From: Clostridium cibarium
GTDB taxonomy: Bacteria; Bacillota; Clostridia; Clostridiales; Clostridiaceae
Assembly: GCF_014836335.1 (NCBI RefSeq)
Contig: NZ_JACSRA010000018.1
Location: 1 to 64,000 of the forward strand
Length of the DNA: 64,000 bases
Direction of reading: 5' to 3'
Shown in pieces: positions 1 through 9,198 of this stretch (position 1 is the stretch's first letter; every line of letters starts with the position of its first letter). The translations under genes and the position numbers were made by a program. The notes beneath the pieces were generated by a model. It was not told the origin of the DNA and made no database searches. It was given only the letters and a program-made list of their open reading frames with translations.

Positions 1-79
1 TTTAAATGCATAACTAAATATATAGAAAAAAATTAAAAAAGTACTTATAAATATGAATATTAAGCTCCAAAATAACTTT

Positions 80-583
80 TTATGCCTTTTTAACGTATCC
101 ATTTTTATTTATCTCATGAGGAATATTTTTAAAAACTATATTAGGTTCCCCTAAATATAGAATATAATCTTCTCCAAGTACAGAATTATTAATAAGAATT
201 ACTTCTTTTCCCCTTAATATTCTATCTATAATGCCAGGACTCACAATTAATCCTTTAATTTTATAATTTTCTTTATCTATAAGTATATCTTCTACTATAC
301 CTTTGCTATTACCTAGCTTATCTATTACTTCCAAATCCTTTATATCAGAAAATTTTAGTCCACTTCCTTTTCCAACACTTTTTACTAAAATATCATTGTC
401 TTCCAATAAAATTATATCATTTACATCAACATAATTTCTCTTTCCATTCATTTTATAGTTATTAAATCCTATTCCTATCACCTGCCCCCTATAAAAATCA
501 ATATAAATCGACTTCGATATGCCTAACTTTTTTCCATTGGAGTCATAAATGTTTTTCATATATAAATCTTTACTTCGAAACAT
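80..583 (-). CDS. PRC-barrel domain protein
   Basis: This 167-residue soluble protein has the beta-rich pattern of PRC-barrel proteins, with two similar halves. The first runs about residues 5-70 (SKSIYIDFYRGQVIGIGF) and the second about 83-150 (LGNSKGIVEDILIDKENYKI). Bacillus and Clostridium relatives of the YlmC/YrrD type are small sporulation- or RNA-linked proteins of unclear biochemical role. The ATG has a clear AGGAGG site about 9 bases upstream. It lies downstream of the queuosine operon on the same strand, but a terminator separates them, so it is probably its own unit. The family is fairly sure, the function is not known. Confidence 0.7.
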   Translation of the reverse strand: MFRSKDLYMKNIYDSNGKKLGISKSIYIDFYRGQVIGIGFNNYKMNGKRNYVDVNDIILLEDNDILVKSVGKGSGLKFSDIKDLEVIDKLGNSKGIVEDILIDKENYKIKGLIVSPGIIDRILRGKEVILINNSVLGEDYILYLGEPNIVFKNIPHEINKNGYVKKA

Positions 584-641
584 TGGAAAACCTCCTAAAA
601 ATCGCCTTTATGTTAGTCTCCCACTAATCTACTAATTTATT

Positions 642-672
642 CTAAAAAAACAGGTGATTATCTCACCTGTTC
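642..672 (-). terminator. Intrinsic terminator of the que operon
   Basis: On the minus strand an ACAGGTGA/TCACCTGT hairpin is followed directly by a run of seven T. It lies 30 bases after the queF stop codon and ends the queuosine operon. Confidence 0.85.
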
Positions 673-701
673 ATTGATTTGATTTATAATATAAAATTTA
701 C

Positions 702-1199
702 CTATCTGTTATCTACCTTTTCTGGGTAAAGATCATGATTCATCATCCTATGTTCTGCCATCTTTTCATACTTAGTATCTTTAATACCATAATTACAATA
801 TGGATCAATACTTATTCCACCTCTTGGAGTAAACTTTCCCCACACTTCAATATATTTTGGCTCCATTAATTTTATCAAATCTTTCATTATTATGTTCATA
901 CAATCTTCATGAAAATCCCCATGATTTCTGAAACTAAATAAATACAATTTTAAAGATTTACTTTCAACCATCTTTGGTCCTGGAATGTAACTAATATAAA
1001 TAGTAGCAAAATCAGGTTGCCCTGTAATTGGACAAAGACTTGTAAATTCTGGACAATTAAATTTCACAAAATAATCATTATCTGGATGTTTGTTATCAAA
1101 AATTTCTAACACATTTGGATCATAACTATAATTATATTTTGTTCCTTGATTCCCCAAAAGTGTTATTCCATCTAATTCATCTTTTTTTCTTCCGCTCAT
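702..1199 (-). CDS. queF: NADPH-dependent 7-cyano-7-deazaguanine reductase QueF
   Basis: QueF reduces the nitrile of preQ0 to the amine of preQ1, the last free-base step of queuosine synthesis in the cytoplasm. At 165 residues it is the short, unimodular QueF form. The QueF signature is visible as [20 protein letters not shown] at about residues 79-98, and the conserved [12 protein letters not shown] segment that carries the catalytic Cys lies just before it (about 56-67). Its ATG overlaps the last base of queC, so the two are translationally coupled. It is the last gene of the queD-queE-folE-queC-queF operon. Confidence 0.95.
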   Translation of the reverse strand: MSGRKKDELDGITLLGNQGTKYNYSYDPNVLEIFDNKHPDNDYFVKFNCPEFTSLCPITGQPDFATIYISYIPGPKMVESKSLKLYLFSFRNHGDFHEDCMNIIMKDLIKLMEPKYIEVWGKFTPRGGISIDPYCNYGIKDTKYEKMAEHRMMNHDLYPEKVDNR

Positions 1200-1858
1200 T
1201 ATTTATTCCCCTCTTTACTCTTTAAATATTGTTCAAGTCCTCTTCTTCTTAGAAGACACGCAGGACATTCTCCACATCCATCTCCAATAATTCCGTTATA
1301 ACAAGTAAGAGTTTTATTTCTTACATAATCTAACTTACCAAAACTATCTGCCATTTCCCAAGTTTGTGCTTTATCTATCCACATCAAAGGTGTATGAAGT
1401 ACAAACTCATAGTCCATAGCTAAGTTTAATGTAACATTTAGAGATTTTATAAACACATCTCTGCAATCAGGATACCCACTAAAATCTGTTTCACAAACTC
1501 CAGTTATTATATGTCTAGCTCCTTTAACTTTTGCTAAAACCGCTGCAAAAGTTAAGAACAGCATATTTCTTCCTTCTACGAATGTTGATGGTAATCCTCC
1601 ATCTTTGCCAGCCTCTATTTTTATATCATCTCTAGTGAGAGCATTAGGTGCTAATTGGTTAAGAAGTTCCATATCTAAAATATGATGTTCCACTCCTAAT
1701 TCCTTTGCAATTTCAGTTGCACATTCTATTTCCTTCTTATGTTTTTGATTGTAATTAAAAGTTACAGCAATTACTTCATCAAATTCTTTAAGTGCCCAAA
1801 ACAAACATGTCGTAGAGTCCTGTCCTCCACTAAAAACAACTACAGCTTTTTTATTCAT
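1199..1858 (-). CDS. queC: 7-cyano-7-deazaguanine synthase QueC
   Basis: QueC converts 7-carboxy-7-deazaguanine to preQ0 using ammonia and ATP. The N-terminal PP-loop [10 protein letters not shown] (about residues 9-18) binds ATP. The C-terminal zinc site is the cysteine cluster [20 protein letters not shown] (about 187-206). The length of 219 residues is normal. It sits between folE and queF in the operon, with 12 bases after folE and an overlap with queF. Confidence 0.96.
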   Translation of the reverse strand: MNKKAVVVFSGGQDSTTCLFWALKEFDEVIAVTFNYNQKHKKEIECATEIAKELGVEHHILDMELLNQLAPNALTRDDIKIEAGKDGGLPSTFVEGRNMLFLTFAAVLAKVKGARHIITGVCETDFSGYPDCRDVFIKSLNVTLNLAMDYEFVLHTPLMWIDKAQTWEMADSFGKLDYVRNKTLTCYNGIIGDGCGECPACLLRRRGLEQYLKSKEGNK

Positions 1859-1870
1859 TAAAATCCACTC

Positions 1871-2464
1871 CTATTTCATAATAAGTAAGGCTTCTTGCCT
1901 TAATGTATCATTTTTTTCAAATTCACCAGTAAAAGTCGTTGTGGTAGTTAGCGTTCCTGTTTTTTTTATTCCACGTGATGTCATACAACTATGCTCACCA
2001 GTAATTAGAACTCCAATATCATCACTATTAGTTACAATAGATATTATTTCAGCTATATCTTTTCCAATACGCTCTTGTAATTGTAACCTCCTACCAACCA
2101 TATCTGCAATTCTAGCAATTTTACTTAAGCCAATTATTTTCTCTTTTGGCCTATAAGCTACAGTAACATTCATATTATACATAAGAGCTAAATGATGTTC
2201 ACAATAACTATGAATCTTTATATCTCTTACTACAACAAGATTTTTGTGATTTTCACCTCCATACTCCTCTTCTTCAAAAGTTGTGCCAAACATTCCAGCT
2301 ATTTCTTCGTTGGAATAATTCATTCCTTCAAATACTTCTTCATACATCTTTGCAACTCTCTTAGGTGTATCTATAAGACCTTCTCTATTAGGATCATCTC
2401 CCAAAGCTATTAAAATTTCTCTAATACATTCTTGAATCTTTTTAGTATCTATATTTTTCGCCAT
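1871..2464 (-). CDS. folE: GTP cyclohydrolase I
   Basis: FolE opens GTP to dihydroneopterin triphosphate, the first step of both folate and queuosine synthesis. The zinc-binding and catalytic segments are present: [10 protein letters not shown] (about residues 87-96) and [10 protein letters not shown] (about 156-165). Length is typical at 197 residues. Its place between queE and queC shows that it feeds substrate to QueD, so it may be the queuosine-dedicated copy. It lies three bases after queE. Confidence 0.95.
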   Translation of the reverse strand: MAKNIDTKKIQECIREILIALGDDPNREGLIDTPKRVAKMYEEVFEGMNYSNEEIAGMFGTTFEEEEYGGENHKNLVVVRDIKIHSYCEHHLALMYNMNVTVAYRPKEKIIGLSKIARIADMVGRRLQLQERIGKDIAEIISIVTNSDDIGVLITGEHSCMTSRGIKKTGTLTTTTTFTGEFEKNDTLRQEALLIMK

Positions 2465-2466
2465 AC

Positions 2467-3129
2467 CTATACTCCCCTCTTTTCTTTATCCCATACGATT
2501 TTATGTAACTGGACTTGTAGTCTCACATAGTTTAATTTTTTTTCTTTAATAAAGTCAACTATTTCTTCTAGCTCTATTTTTCCTAGCACAGGACTTAAAT
2601 AAACTAAGCATTTTGAAACTAGTTCATATTCATTTATAAGCTTATAAGCCGTATTTAAATCTTCATTGCTTCCAACTACAAACTTATATACATCTTTTTC
2701 TCCAACTGATTTGAAATTATCCAAATTCATAAATTCACTCATTTTGCTAAGCGGAAGTTTATAATCAACTATAAATATTAAATTTTCATATTTATCTTTA
2801 AAAGGCTTAATATCTATTGCTCCATTCGTTTCTATATGAACCTTTAATGTATTATCACAATTTAAAATTTTCAGCAGTTCTTCTATGCCAGGTTGAATTA
2901 ATGGTTCTCCACCTGTTAATGTAACATTCCTACTTCCCATAGCTTTTATATAGTCATATATTTCTTTAGCACTTAACTTCTCATTTGAACTTTCTTTCTC
3001 CCATGAATATTTTGTATCGCACCAGGAGCATCTTAAATTACAACCTTGAAATCTTATAAATGTTGCAAGTTCACCTGAAGTTGGTCCTTCTCCATCTATA
3101 GACAAAAATTTTTCAACAACATTAAACAT
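2467..3129 (-). CDS. queE: 7-carboxy-7-deazaguanine synthase QueE (radical SAM)
   Basis: QueE is a radical SAM enzyme that contracts the ring of 6-carboxytetrahydropterin to 7-carboxy-7-deazaguanine. The cluster motif CNLRCSWC (CX3CX2C) lies at about residues 30-37, preceded by the GEGPTSGE and FIRFQG segments. TGGEPL follows near residue 72. I place the start at the ATG giving [15 protein letters not shown] because GGAGGAATAAAT precedes it at ideal distance. An upstream in-frame ATG would add eight unlikely residues. It starts 3 bases after the queD stop. Confidence 0.95.
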   Translation of the reverse strand: MFNVVEKFLSIDGEGPTSGELATFIRFQGCNLRCSWCDTKYSWEKESSNEKLSAKEIYDYIKAMGSRNVTLTGGEPLIQPGIEELLKILNCDNTLKVHIETNGAIDIKPFKDKYENLIFIVDYKLPLSKMSEFMNLDNFKSVGEKDVYKFVVGSNEDLNTAYKLINEYELVSKCLVYLSPVLGKIELEEIVDFIKEKKLNYVRLQVQLHKIVWDKEKRGV

Positions 3130-3131
3130 AT

Positions 3132-3560
3132 TTATTCCTCCGTATATATACAACTATTATTTGGTGTTTCAAACAACTCAACTTCACAGACAGCCAGTCC
3201 TTTTTTCTTTAACCTATTGAATATATCCCTAGACATTTCTTCTGCTGTAGGTCTATATTCAACTTTATATATCTGAAATTCCATAGGTAAATCTTTCAAA
3301 CTATTAATTAGTTTCATCCCTTCTTCATTATTTTCTATGATTAATTTATGATCAAAAGTTTCTTCAATTTCCTTTAAGGCTAATTTGAAATTTGAAAAAT
3401 CGTCAACCATACCTCTTAATTGACCTTCTTTATGTAATGTTTCAGATTTTAGCTTAACTATTAATCTATATCTATGTCCATGAATATTTGAACATTTCCC
3501 TTCATATCCACTTAAATAATGTGCCATATCAAATTGAACTTCACTTTTTATAGTAAACAT
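3132..3560 (-). CDS. queD: 6-carboxy-5,6,7,8-tetrahydropterin synthase QueD
   Basis: QueD makes 6-carboxytetrahydropterin from dihydroneopterin triphosphate. It belongs to the PTPS family. Zinc ligands are visible as AHYLSGYEGKC and NIHGHRYRL (about residues 13-33), and the family FETPNNSCIYTE tail is present. It is 142 residues long and is the first gene of the operon, so it lies immediately behind the preQ1 riboswitch terminator. Confidence 0.95.
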   Translation of the reverse strand: MFTIKSEVQFDMAHYLSGYEGKCSNIHGHRYRLIVKLKSETLHKEGQLRGMVDDFSNFKLALKEIEETFDHKLIIENNEEGMKLINSLKDLPMEFQIYKVEYRPTAEEMSRDIFNRLKKKGLAVCEVELFETPNNSCIYTEE

Positions 3561-3592
3561 TGTTTCTCTCCATTCATAATAAATTACTTAAA

Positions 3593-3642
3593 AATAAAAA
3601 AAGTTTATTTTAAAATGCTAAATAGACATCTTAAAATAAACT
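3593..3642 (-). terminator. Attenuator hairpin of the que operon leader
   Basis: A perfect 12-bp stem, AGTTTATTTTAA with TTAAAATAAACT, is followed on the minus strand by a T-rich tract. It lies about 33 bases before the queD start, so it can only act as a regulated attenuator and not as an end-of-gene terminator. The TAGTTT at the foot of its first arm is complementary to the AAACTA tail of the preQ1 aptamer upstream. That suggests an antiterminator pairing which ligand binding would block. Confidence 0.8.
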
Positions 3643-3733
3643 AAAAGAAAACTCGACTCGTATTCACTCACTGAGTATGTTCGCCTTGCTAAACAAGAAA
3701 ATTTGAAGGCTCACTTATAGTTATCTTATTTTG

Positions 3734-3775
3734 CCTAGTTTTGTTTAAAGACAGGATGGTCTAACGAACTGTCTA
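3734..3775 (-). promoter_or_regulatory. preQ1-I riboswitch aptamer
   Basis: Read on the minus strand, the segment has the preQ1-I layout. A P1 stem AGACAG/CTGTCT encloses a loop starting TTCGTTAG and ending ACCATC. The A-rich tail TTTAAACAAAACTAGG follows, and its CTA can pair back with TAG of the loop to form the H-type pseudoknot. The tail closely matches the well-studied Thermoanaerobacter tengcongensis aptamer (AACAAAACAAGG). It sits between a good promoter and the queuosine operon, so preQ1 feedback is the expected function. Confidence 0.87.
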
Positions 3776-3793
3776 TCTAATTTTTACTTATTA

Positions 3794-3822
3794 ATAATAT
3801 CATTTTATAGTTTCTTTTTCAA
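3794..3822 (-). promoter_or_regulatory. Sigma-A-type promoter of the que operon
   Basis: On the minus strand there is TTGAAA, a 17-base spacer and TATTAT. The expected start of transcription is about 12 bases before the preQ1 aptamer, so the leader begins almost with the aptamer. It is back to back with the pflB promoter. Confidence 0.7.
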
Positions 3823-3848
3823 ATTTAATTTTTCTTAAATATTTTATC

Positions 3849-3877
3849 TTGTTTTTCTTAATTAATAATGGTATATT
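3849..3877 (+). promoter_or_regulatory. Sigma-A-type promoter of pflB
   Basis: TTGTTT, a 17-base spacer and TATATT lie 87 bases before the pflB start. The rest of the leader is AT-rich with no hairpin that I recognise. Confidence 0.65.
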
Positions 3878-3963
3878 ATGATAAAGAAACTAATCAATAA
3901 TAATTATTATTTAATACCAATTAATAGTTTACTATTTAAATTTTAGAGAAAGAGGAAATTGTT

Positions 3964-6195
3964 ATGAAAAAAGAATGGTTAAATTTTAATAATGGCAAGT
4001 GGACAACAGAAATTGATATAAGAAACTTTATACAACAAAATTATACTCCATATAATGGAGATTCTAACTTTCTAAAAGGTGCTACAGAAAACACTAAAAA
4101 GTTATGGGACGAAGTATGTGAACTATTAGAAAAAGAAAGAGTTAATGGTGGAGTTTTAGACGTAGATACAAAAACTATTTCAGGCATAAATGAATACGAA
4201 GCTGGATATATAGATAAAGCTTTAGAAAAAATTGTTGGCGTACAAACTGATGCCCCACTAAAAAGAGCTGTTATGCCTCAAGGTGGAATAAGAATGGCAG
4301 AAAATGCTGCAAAAGCTTATGGTTATGAAGTAGCTAACCAAATATCTGAAATATTCTCTAAATACAGAAAAACTCACAATCAAGGTGTTTTTGATGTCTA
4401 TACTGATGAAATGAAGCTAGCTAGAAAATATGGAATAATAACTGGTCTTCCTGATGCTTATGGAAGAGGAAGAATCATTGGAGATTATAGAAGAGTCGCT
4501 CTTTACGGTGTAGATCAGTTAATCGAAGATAAGAAAAAACAAAAAAAATCTTTAGAAGTTAGTACTATAGATGAAGAAATAATAAGATTAAGAGAAGAAA
4601 TTTCTGACCAAATTGTTGCCCTTAATGAACTAAAGGAAATGGCGAAGGTTTATGGCTTTGATATATCTTCTCCTGCATCAAATGCAAGGGAAGCTGTACA
4701 ATGGTTATACTTTGGATATTTAGGATCAATAAAACAACAAAACGGTGCTGCTATGTCTATTGGAAGAACTTCTACATTCCTAGACATATATATTGAAAGA
4801 GATTTACAAAATGGCATAATAACAGAAGAAGAAGCTCAAGAAATAGTGGATCACTTTGTAATGAAATTAAGACTAGTTAAATTCTTAAGAACTCCAGAAT
4901 ATAATGACTTATTCTCAGGTGATCCTACATGGGTAACTGAATCTATTGGTGGTATGGGACTTGATGGTAGAACTTTAGTTACTAAAAATTCATTTAGAAT
5001 ATTAAACACCCTTTATACTTTAGGGCCTTCACCAGAACCAAACTTAACAGTGTTATGGTCAACAAGACTACCTCAAGGATTTAAGGATTTCTGTTCAAAA
5101 GTTTCTATTGATACAAGCTCTGTACAATATGAAAATGATGACTTAATGGTTCCTTACTGGGGAGATGATTATGCTATAGCCTGCTGTGTATCTGCCATGA
5201 GAGTAGGAAAACAAATGCAGTTCTTTGGCGCTAGAGTTAACCTTGCTAAAACTCTTCTATATACCATTAATGGTGGCATAGATGAAAAATCTGGCGTTCA
5301 AGTGGGCCCAAGAACAGAAAAAATGACTTCTGAATATCTTGATTATGATGAAGTAATGGAGAAATTTGATGTTATGACAGATTGGTTAGCTAAATTATAT
5401 GTCAATACATTAAATGTAATTCACTATATGCATGATAAATATTCATATGAAAGTTTGCAAATGGCTCTTCATGATAGAGATGTATTTAGAACAATGGCTT
5501 GTGGTATTGCAGGACTTTCAGTTTGTGCAGACTCACTTTCAGCAATAAAATATGCAAAAGTTAAACCTATAAGAAATGAAGCAGGAATAGCTGTTGATTT
5601 TGAAATAGAAGGAGATTTTCCTAAATACGGAAATGATGATGATAGAGTAGATGATATTGCAGTATTTTTAATAAAAAATATGATGGACAAGATAAGAAAA
5701 AATAAAACTTATAGAAATGCATACCATACTCAATCTGTATTAACTATAACTTCAAATGTTGTATATGGTAAGAAAACTGGAAGTACTCCATGTGGAAGAA
5801 AAGCAGGAGAACCATTTGCACCAGGAGCTAACCCTATGCACGGAAGAGATACTAGTGGTTCATTAGCATCATTAAACTCAGTTGCTAAATTACCTTATGA
5901 ACATTCACAGGATGGTATTTCAAACACTTTCTCAATAATACCTGATGCTCTTGGAAAAACACCAGAAGATAGAATAGCTAATTTAAGCAACTTAATGGAT
6001 GGATATTTCGTTCAAGATGCTCATCATTTAAATGTTAATGTATTTAGCAGAGAAACTTTATTAGATGCAATGGATCATCCAGAATTATATCCTCAATTAA
6101 CTATAAGAGTTTCTGGATATGCAGTTAACTTTATAAAACTAACTCACGAGCAACAACTAGATGTTATAAACAGAACTTTCCATTCAAAAATGTAA
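3964..6195 (+). CDS. pflB: Pyruvate formate-lyase (formate C-acetyltransferase)
   Basis: PflB cleaves pyruvate with CoA to acetyl-CoA and formate under anaerobic conditions. All catalytic landmarks of the glycyl-radical family are present: the adjacent cysteines in CCVSAM (C407-C408) and the radical glycine in RVSGYAV (G718), 25 residues from the end. The 743-residue length is normal. The start follows GAAAGAGGAAATTGTT. The activating enzyme gene pflA usually follows directly, but here the next gene is a convergent MATE exporter, so the activase must be elsewhere or another activase is used. Confidence 0.97.
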   Translation: MKKEWLNFNNGKWTTEIDIRNFIQQNYTPYNGDSNFLKGATENTKKLWDEVCELLEKERVNGGVLDVDTKTISGINEYEAGYIDKALEKIVGVQTDAPLKRAVMPQGGIRMAENAAKAYGYEVANQISEIFSKYRKTHNQGVFDVYTDEMKLARKYGIITGLPDAYGRGRIIGDYRRVALYGVDQLIEDKKKQKKSLEVSTIDEEIIRLREEISDQIVALNELKEMAKVYGFDISSPASNAREAVQWLYFGYLGSIKQQNGAAMSIGRTSTFLDIYIERDLQNGIITEEEAQEIVDHFVMKLRLVKFLRTPEYNDLFSGDPTWVTESIGGMGLDGRTLVTKNSFRILNTLYTLGPSPEPNLTVLWSTRLPQGFKDFCSKVSIDTSSVQYENDDLMVPYWGDDYAIACCVSAMRVGKQMQFFGARVNLAKTLLYTINGGIDEKSGVQVGPRTEKMTSEYLDYDEVMEKFDVMTDWLAKLYVNTLNVIHYMHDKYSYESLQMALHDRDVFRTMACGIAGLSVCADSLSAIKYAKVKPIRNEAGIAVDFEIEGDFPKYGNDDDRVDDIAVFLIKNMMDKIRKNKTYRNAYHTQSVLTITSNVVYGKKTGSTPCGRKAGEPFAPGANPMHGRDTSGSLASLNSVAKLPYEHSQDGISNTFSIIPDALGKTPEDRIANLSNLMDGYFVQDAHHLNVNVFSRETLLDAMDHPELYPQLTIRVSGYAVNFIKLTHEQQLDVINRTFHSKM

Positions 6196-6200
6196 TCAAT

Positions 6201-6232
6201 AAAGGAGTAAAACTTTAAAGTTTTACTCCTTT
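6201..6232. terminator. Bidirectional terminator between pflB and the MATE gene
   Basis: AAAGGAGTAAAACTTT pairs perfectly with AAAGTTTTACTCCTTT. T-rich flanks on both sides let it serve both converging genes. Confidence 0.85.
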
Positions 6233-6239
6233 ATTGATT

Positions 6240-7598
6240 TTATACAATTCTATGTTTAAGCCATTTTGTCCCCTTTAATCGGATAGAATATAAACTTCCT
6301 CTTACTAACCAATCACTAAACATTCCAATCCAAATTCCGAGTACACCAAGACCTAATATTACTCCTAAAAGATATCCTATTAAAATTCTAAAAAGCCACA
6401 TACCTGTAATAGCTGTAACCATTGTATACCTAGTATCTCCAGCTCCTTTTAATCCTGCTGAAAAAACAAAAGATATCGGCCAAATAACCATAGCTATTCC
6501 ATTTGCTCTAATTAAAGTTGCTGAAAGTGATATAACATCTTCACTATCAGTATATAAACTTGCTAAAGTTGGTGCTAAAGGTACACATATTATTCCTATT
6601 ATCACCATAAACACCGTTGCAAATTTGCACAAATAAATCAAGGTTCCCTTAGCACCTTTAACATCATTTCTTCCCACATATTGACCTACTAACGTTGTTG
6701 CAGCTATAGCAAGAGAGTTACCTAACACGTTTGGAATTTGACAAATAGACATTCCTATTGTATTTGAAGCTATAGATACAGTACCCATAGTTACTATGAA
6801 TACTTGTACAATAAATTTACCTGCATTAAATAGGAGCTGCTCTACTCCAGCAGGAACTCCTATTCCAAATATCTCCTTTTGAACCTTAATATCAAATTTA
6901 AAAGGAAGAATTCTTCTCAATTTTATATTATTACTTCCTCTTACTAGGTTAGAAATTATTACAACAGTTCCTACTAATCTTGCAATAGCTATCGCAATTG
7001 CTGCCCCGCTAATTCCAAATGAAGGTGTACTAAAATTAATTCCTAGAGAATTTAAGTCAATTCCATATATCAAAATATATCCTAAAATAATATTAATTAT
7101 ATTCATAAAAATAGTTATTATCATAGGAGTTTTAGTATCTCCACATCCCCTTAATATTCCATTTGCAATTTGCTCTATTGCTATAAATGGATATGTAATT
7201 AATGTGTATTCTATATATATCTTAGCATTTGCTTTTACCAATTCAGTAGCTGAGCCATAGAAAGAATTTATTAACCCTACCCTAAATATCCACATAAACA
7301 TTGTAATTACTGATGAAATAATTAAACCTGAAATAAGCGCTTGTTTAACTGTTTCATTAACCTGTTTCAAATCATCTTTTCCTTTTTGCTGTGCAACTAC
7401 TACGGTAGCTCCTACTGATAAAGCAGCAAAGAAAGATATAAATATATTATTTAATGAATCAACCATTCCTATAGCAGAAACAGCTTCTTCCCCAATATGA
7501 CCAGCCATCATAGTATTAAAGACACCAAGCAGCATAACAAAAGTTTGCTCAACCATTATCGGTACAGCTAGCCGTAATACGTTTTTCCTTATAACCAT
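6240..7598 (-). CDS. MATE family efflux transporter
   Basis: This integral membrane protein has 452 residues and about 12 hydrophobic helices in two similar halves. It carries the MATE patterns PIMVEQTFVMLLGVFNTMMAG near the N-terminus and GVPAGVEQLLFNAG near residue 250. MATE proteins export cationic drugs or metabolites using Na+ or H+ gradients, but the substrate cannot be read from sequence. GAGG precedes the ATG by about 11 bases. It stands alone between pflB (convergent) and a DUF488 gene. Confidence 0.93.
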   Translation of the reverse strand: MVIRKNVLRLAVPIMVEQTFVMLLGVFNTMMAGHIGEEAVSAIGMVDSLNNIFISFFAALSVGATVVVAQQKGKDDLKQVNETVKQALISGLIISSVITMFMWIFRVGLINSFYGSATELVKANAKIYIEYTLITYPFIAIEQIANGILRGCGDTKTPMIITIFMNIINIILGYILIYGIDLNSLGINFSTPSFGISGAAIAIAIARLVGTVVIISNLVRGSNNIKLRRILPFKFDIKVQKEIFGIGVPAGVEQLLFNAGKFIVQVFIVTMGTVSIASNTIGMSICQIPNVLGNSLAIAATTLVGQYVGRNDVKGAKGTLIYLCKFATVFMVIIGIICVPLAPTLASLYTDSEDVISLSATLIRANGIAMVIWPISFVFSAGLKGAGDTRYTMVTAITGMWLFRILIGYLLGVILGLGVLGIWIGMFSDWLVRGSLYSIRLKGTKWLKHRIV

Positions 7599-7684
7599 CT
7601 TTAAATAGCCTCTTTTCCTATAATAACTGTAAAAGAAGTTATTATTTTATTGTAATAGAAATATTATACCATAAATATTACAAA

Positions 7685-8314
7685 TCAAAAGCTATCTGAA
7701 AACTTTAAATTTTCTATCCTATATCCTATCTCCTTATTTGCTTTTCTGTATGCTTCGTTAATCATCTCTTCTTGGCTTAGGTCATTTCCTAGTAAGGAAT
7801 CCATAGTTACTTGGTTTCTATTTGCAAAATACTTATCTAATAGTTTTTCTTCTATATCTTCTTGTAATACTAAAGAATAATCATCTAATATATGTTTAAC
7901 ACTAAAGCCATAATCTCTAAGTGCTTTTCCTACTAAAATACTTCTATGACATCTTATAGGATCTTGCATAGCGCCGAGCAATGTAATTTTGTAACCTTTT
8001 TTACACCCTTCCCTCAATCTGTTGATTCCAGTTTTAAACTCTTCTTCCTTGACAACCTTTTCAAAATTGGCATAACCTTCTTTTGTATACGAAGCTTTAT
8101 TTTTCCTATTTGCTCCAAACTCTGTTCCCATGTATAAATACATAAATCCTGCCTTGGTTAATAAATATTTTATTGTTTCTAAATCAAACTGAATATTATA
8201 TTTTGAATAAGGGATTCCTCTAATATCTACAACACAATCAATTTCATATCTTCGAAGCATATCTATTAATCTTTCTATTGTGTAATTTGAATGGCCAATT
8301 GTATAAATATCCAT
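7685..8314 (-). CDS. DUF488 family protein
   Basis: The N-terminus MDIYTIGHSNYTIERLIDML is the hallmark of DUF488. Later conserved pieces are VDIRGIPYSKYN (about residues 29-40) and LGAMQDPIRCHRSILVGKAL (about 113-132), which carry the family Cys and Arg-His. The biochemical role is unknown. I choose the ATG at 8314 because AGGAGG lies eight bases before it. A GTG nine bases upstream would overlap that site. It is 209 residues long. Confidence 0.85.
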   Translation of the reverse strand: MDIYTIGHSNYTIERLIDMLRRYEIDCVVDIRGIPYSKYNIQFDLETIKYLLTKAGFMYLYMGTEFGANRKNKASYTKEGYANFEKVVKEEEFKTGINRLREGCKKGYKITLLGAMQDPIRCHRSILVGKALRDYGFSVKHILDDYSLVLQEDIEEKLLDKYFANRNQVTMDSLLGNDLSQEEMINEAYRKANKEIGYRIENLKFSDSF

Positions 8315-8525
8315 CAAAATCACCTCCTAAAAATCTCCAAAATAAGTTGTTAACATTTCATATTTTACTTATATTTATTATTATACTATTAATTGTAATT
8401 TTTTTCTATATAGTAAACTAAAATTCGATATGAACATTAAAGTTTTTAATATATTTTCTCCAACTATTCAATTAATAGGAAGGCTTTCTATTACGATATT
8501 AAATATAAAATAATATTCTTTTATC

Positions 8526-8576
8526 TATAAAAAATAGCACTCTATGATATTTTTTATTTTACCATAGGGTGCTATT
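8526..8576 (-). terminator. Terminator of the phage tail operon
   Basis: AATAGCAC-CTATG pairs with CATAG-GTGCTATT across a loop. On the minus strand it is followed by TTTTTTATAG. It lies about 95 bases past the holin stop and closes the whole tail transcript. Confidence 0.85.
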
Positions 8577-8668
8577 ATAATTTACAGGCTTTATTTCATA
8601 AGCTAGAGTTTTATCTTAGAATAAAATGTTATGAAAAATTATAAACTTTTCTATAAACTCTATTAAAA

Positions 8669-9154
8669 TCATTCTTTTTCATCTACTTTAATCTTTTCAG
8701 CTAACTTATTACCATTGCTTTCTACTACAATCTTGAAATTTTTTACAACTTCCATTAAAAATTCTGGTAGTGGCACCTCTAACTTTATTAAATTCTCCAA
8801 TATAGAGACCACTTCATTTATAACAAGCCATATTGCAATTAATAGTCCAAAAAATGTTGTTACTCTAATACTTATGCCTAAGCTATTTGCTACATTTATA
8901 ATAGTCCAATCCACAATCATAGCTACAGCTATTTCTACTCCATAAAGTAACTTTTTAACTATTCCCCACATACCTGCTTTGCTATTGGTTATCCCTTCTT
9001 TTTTAGCTGATAACATACCTGTTAGATAGTCAATTATCATAACTGCCATAAGAAGTGGTATTATTATATATAACATTCCAAGCTTAGCACTTAGAAATGC
9101 TCCTATACTTGCTATTAACGCTTTTGCTGTATTTACTTTTTCTATCTTGTTCAC
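8669..9154 (-). CDS. Phage holin (TcdE/Cph1, holin-4 type)
   Basis: This 161-residue protein has about three transmembrane helices at residues 10-45, 65-85 and 95-125. The IIDYLTGMLSAKKEGITNSKAG segment (about residues 41-62) is typical of the holin-4/TcdE family. Holins open the membrane so that lysins or toxins can leave. It is the last gene of the tail operon. No endolysin gene stands next to it, which is unusual for a working lysis cassette. Confidence 0.87.
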   Translation of the reverse strand: MNKIEKVNTAKALIASIGAFLSAKLGMLYIIIPLLMAVMIIDYLTGMLSAKKEGITNSKAGMWGIVKKLLYGVEIAVAMIVDWTIINVANSLGISIRVTTFFGLLIAIWLVINEVVSILENLIKLEVPLPEFLMEVVKNFKIVVESNGNKLAEKIKVDEKE

Positions 9155-9198
9155 CTCAAATCAAATTATATATTTCTGAAATAACTTAAAAACTTAAA

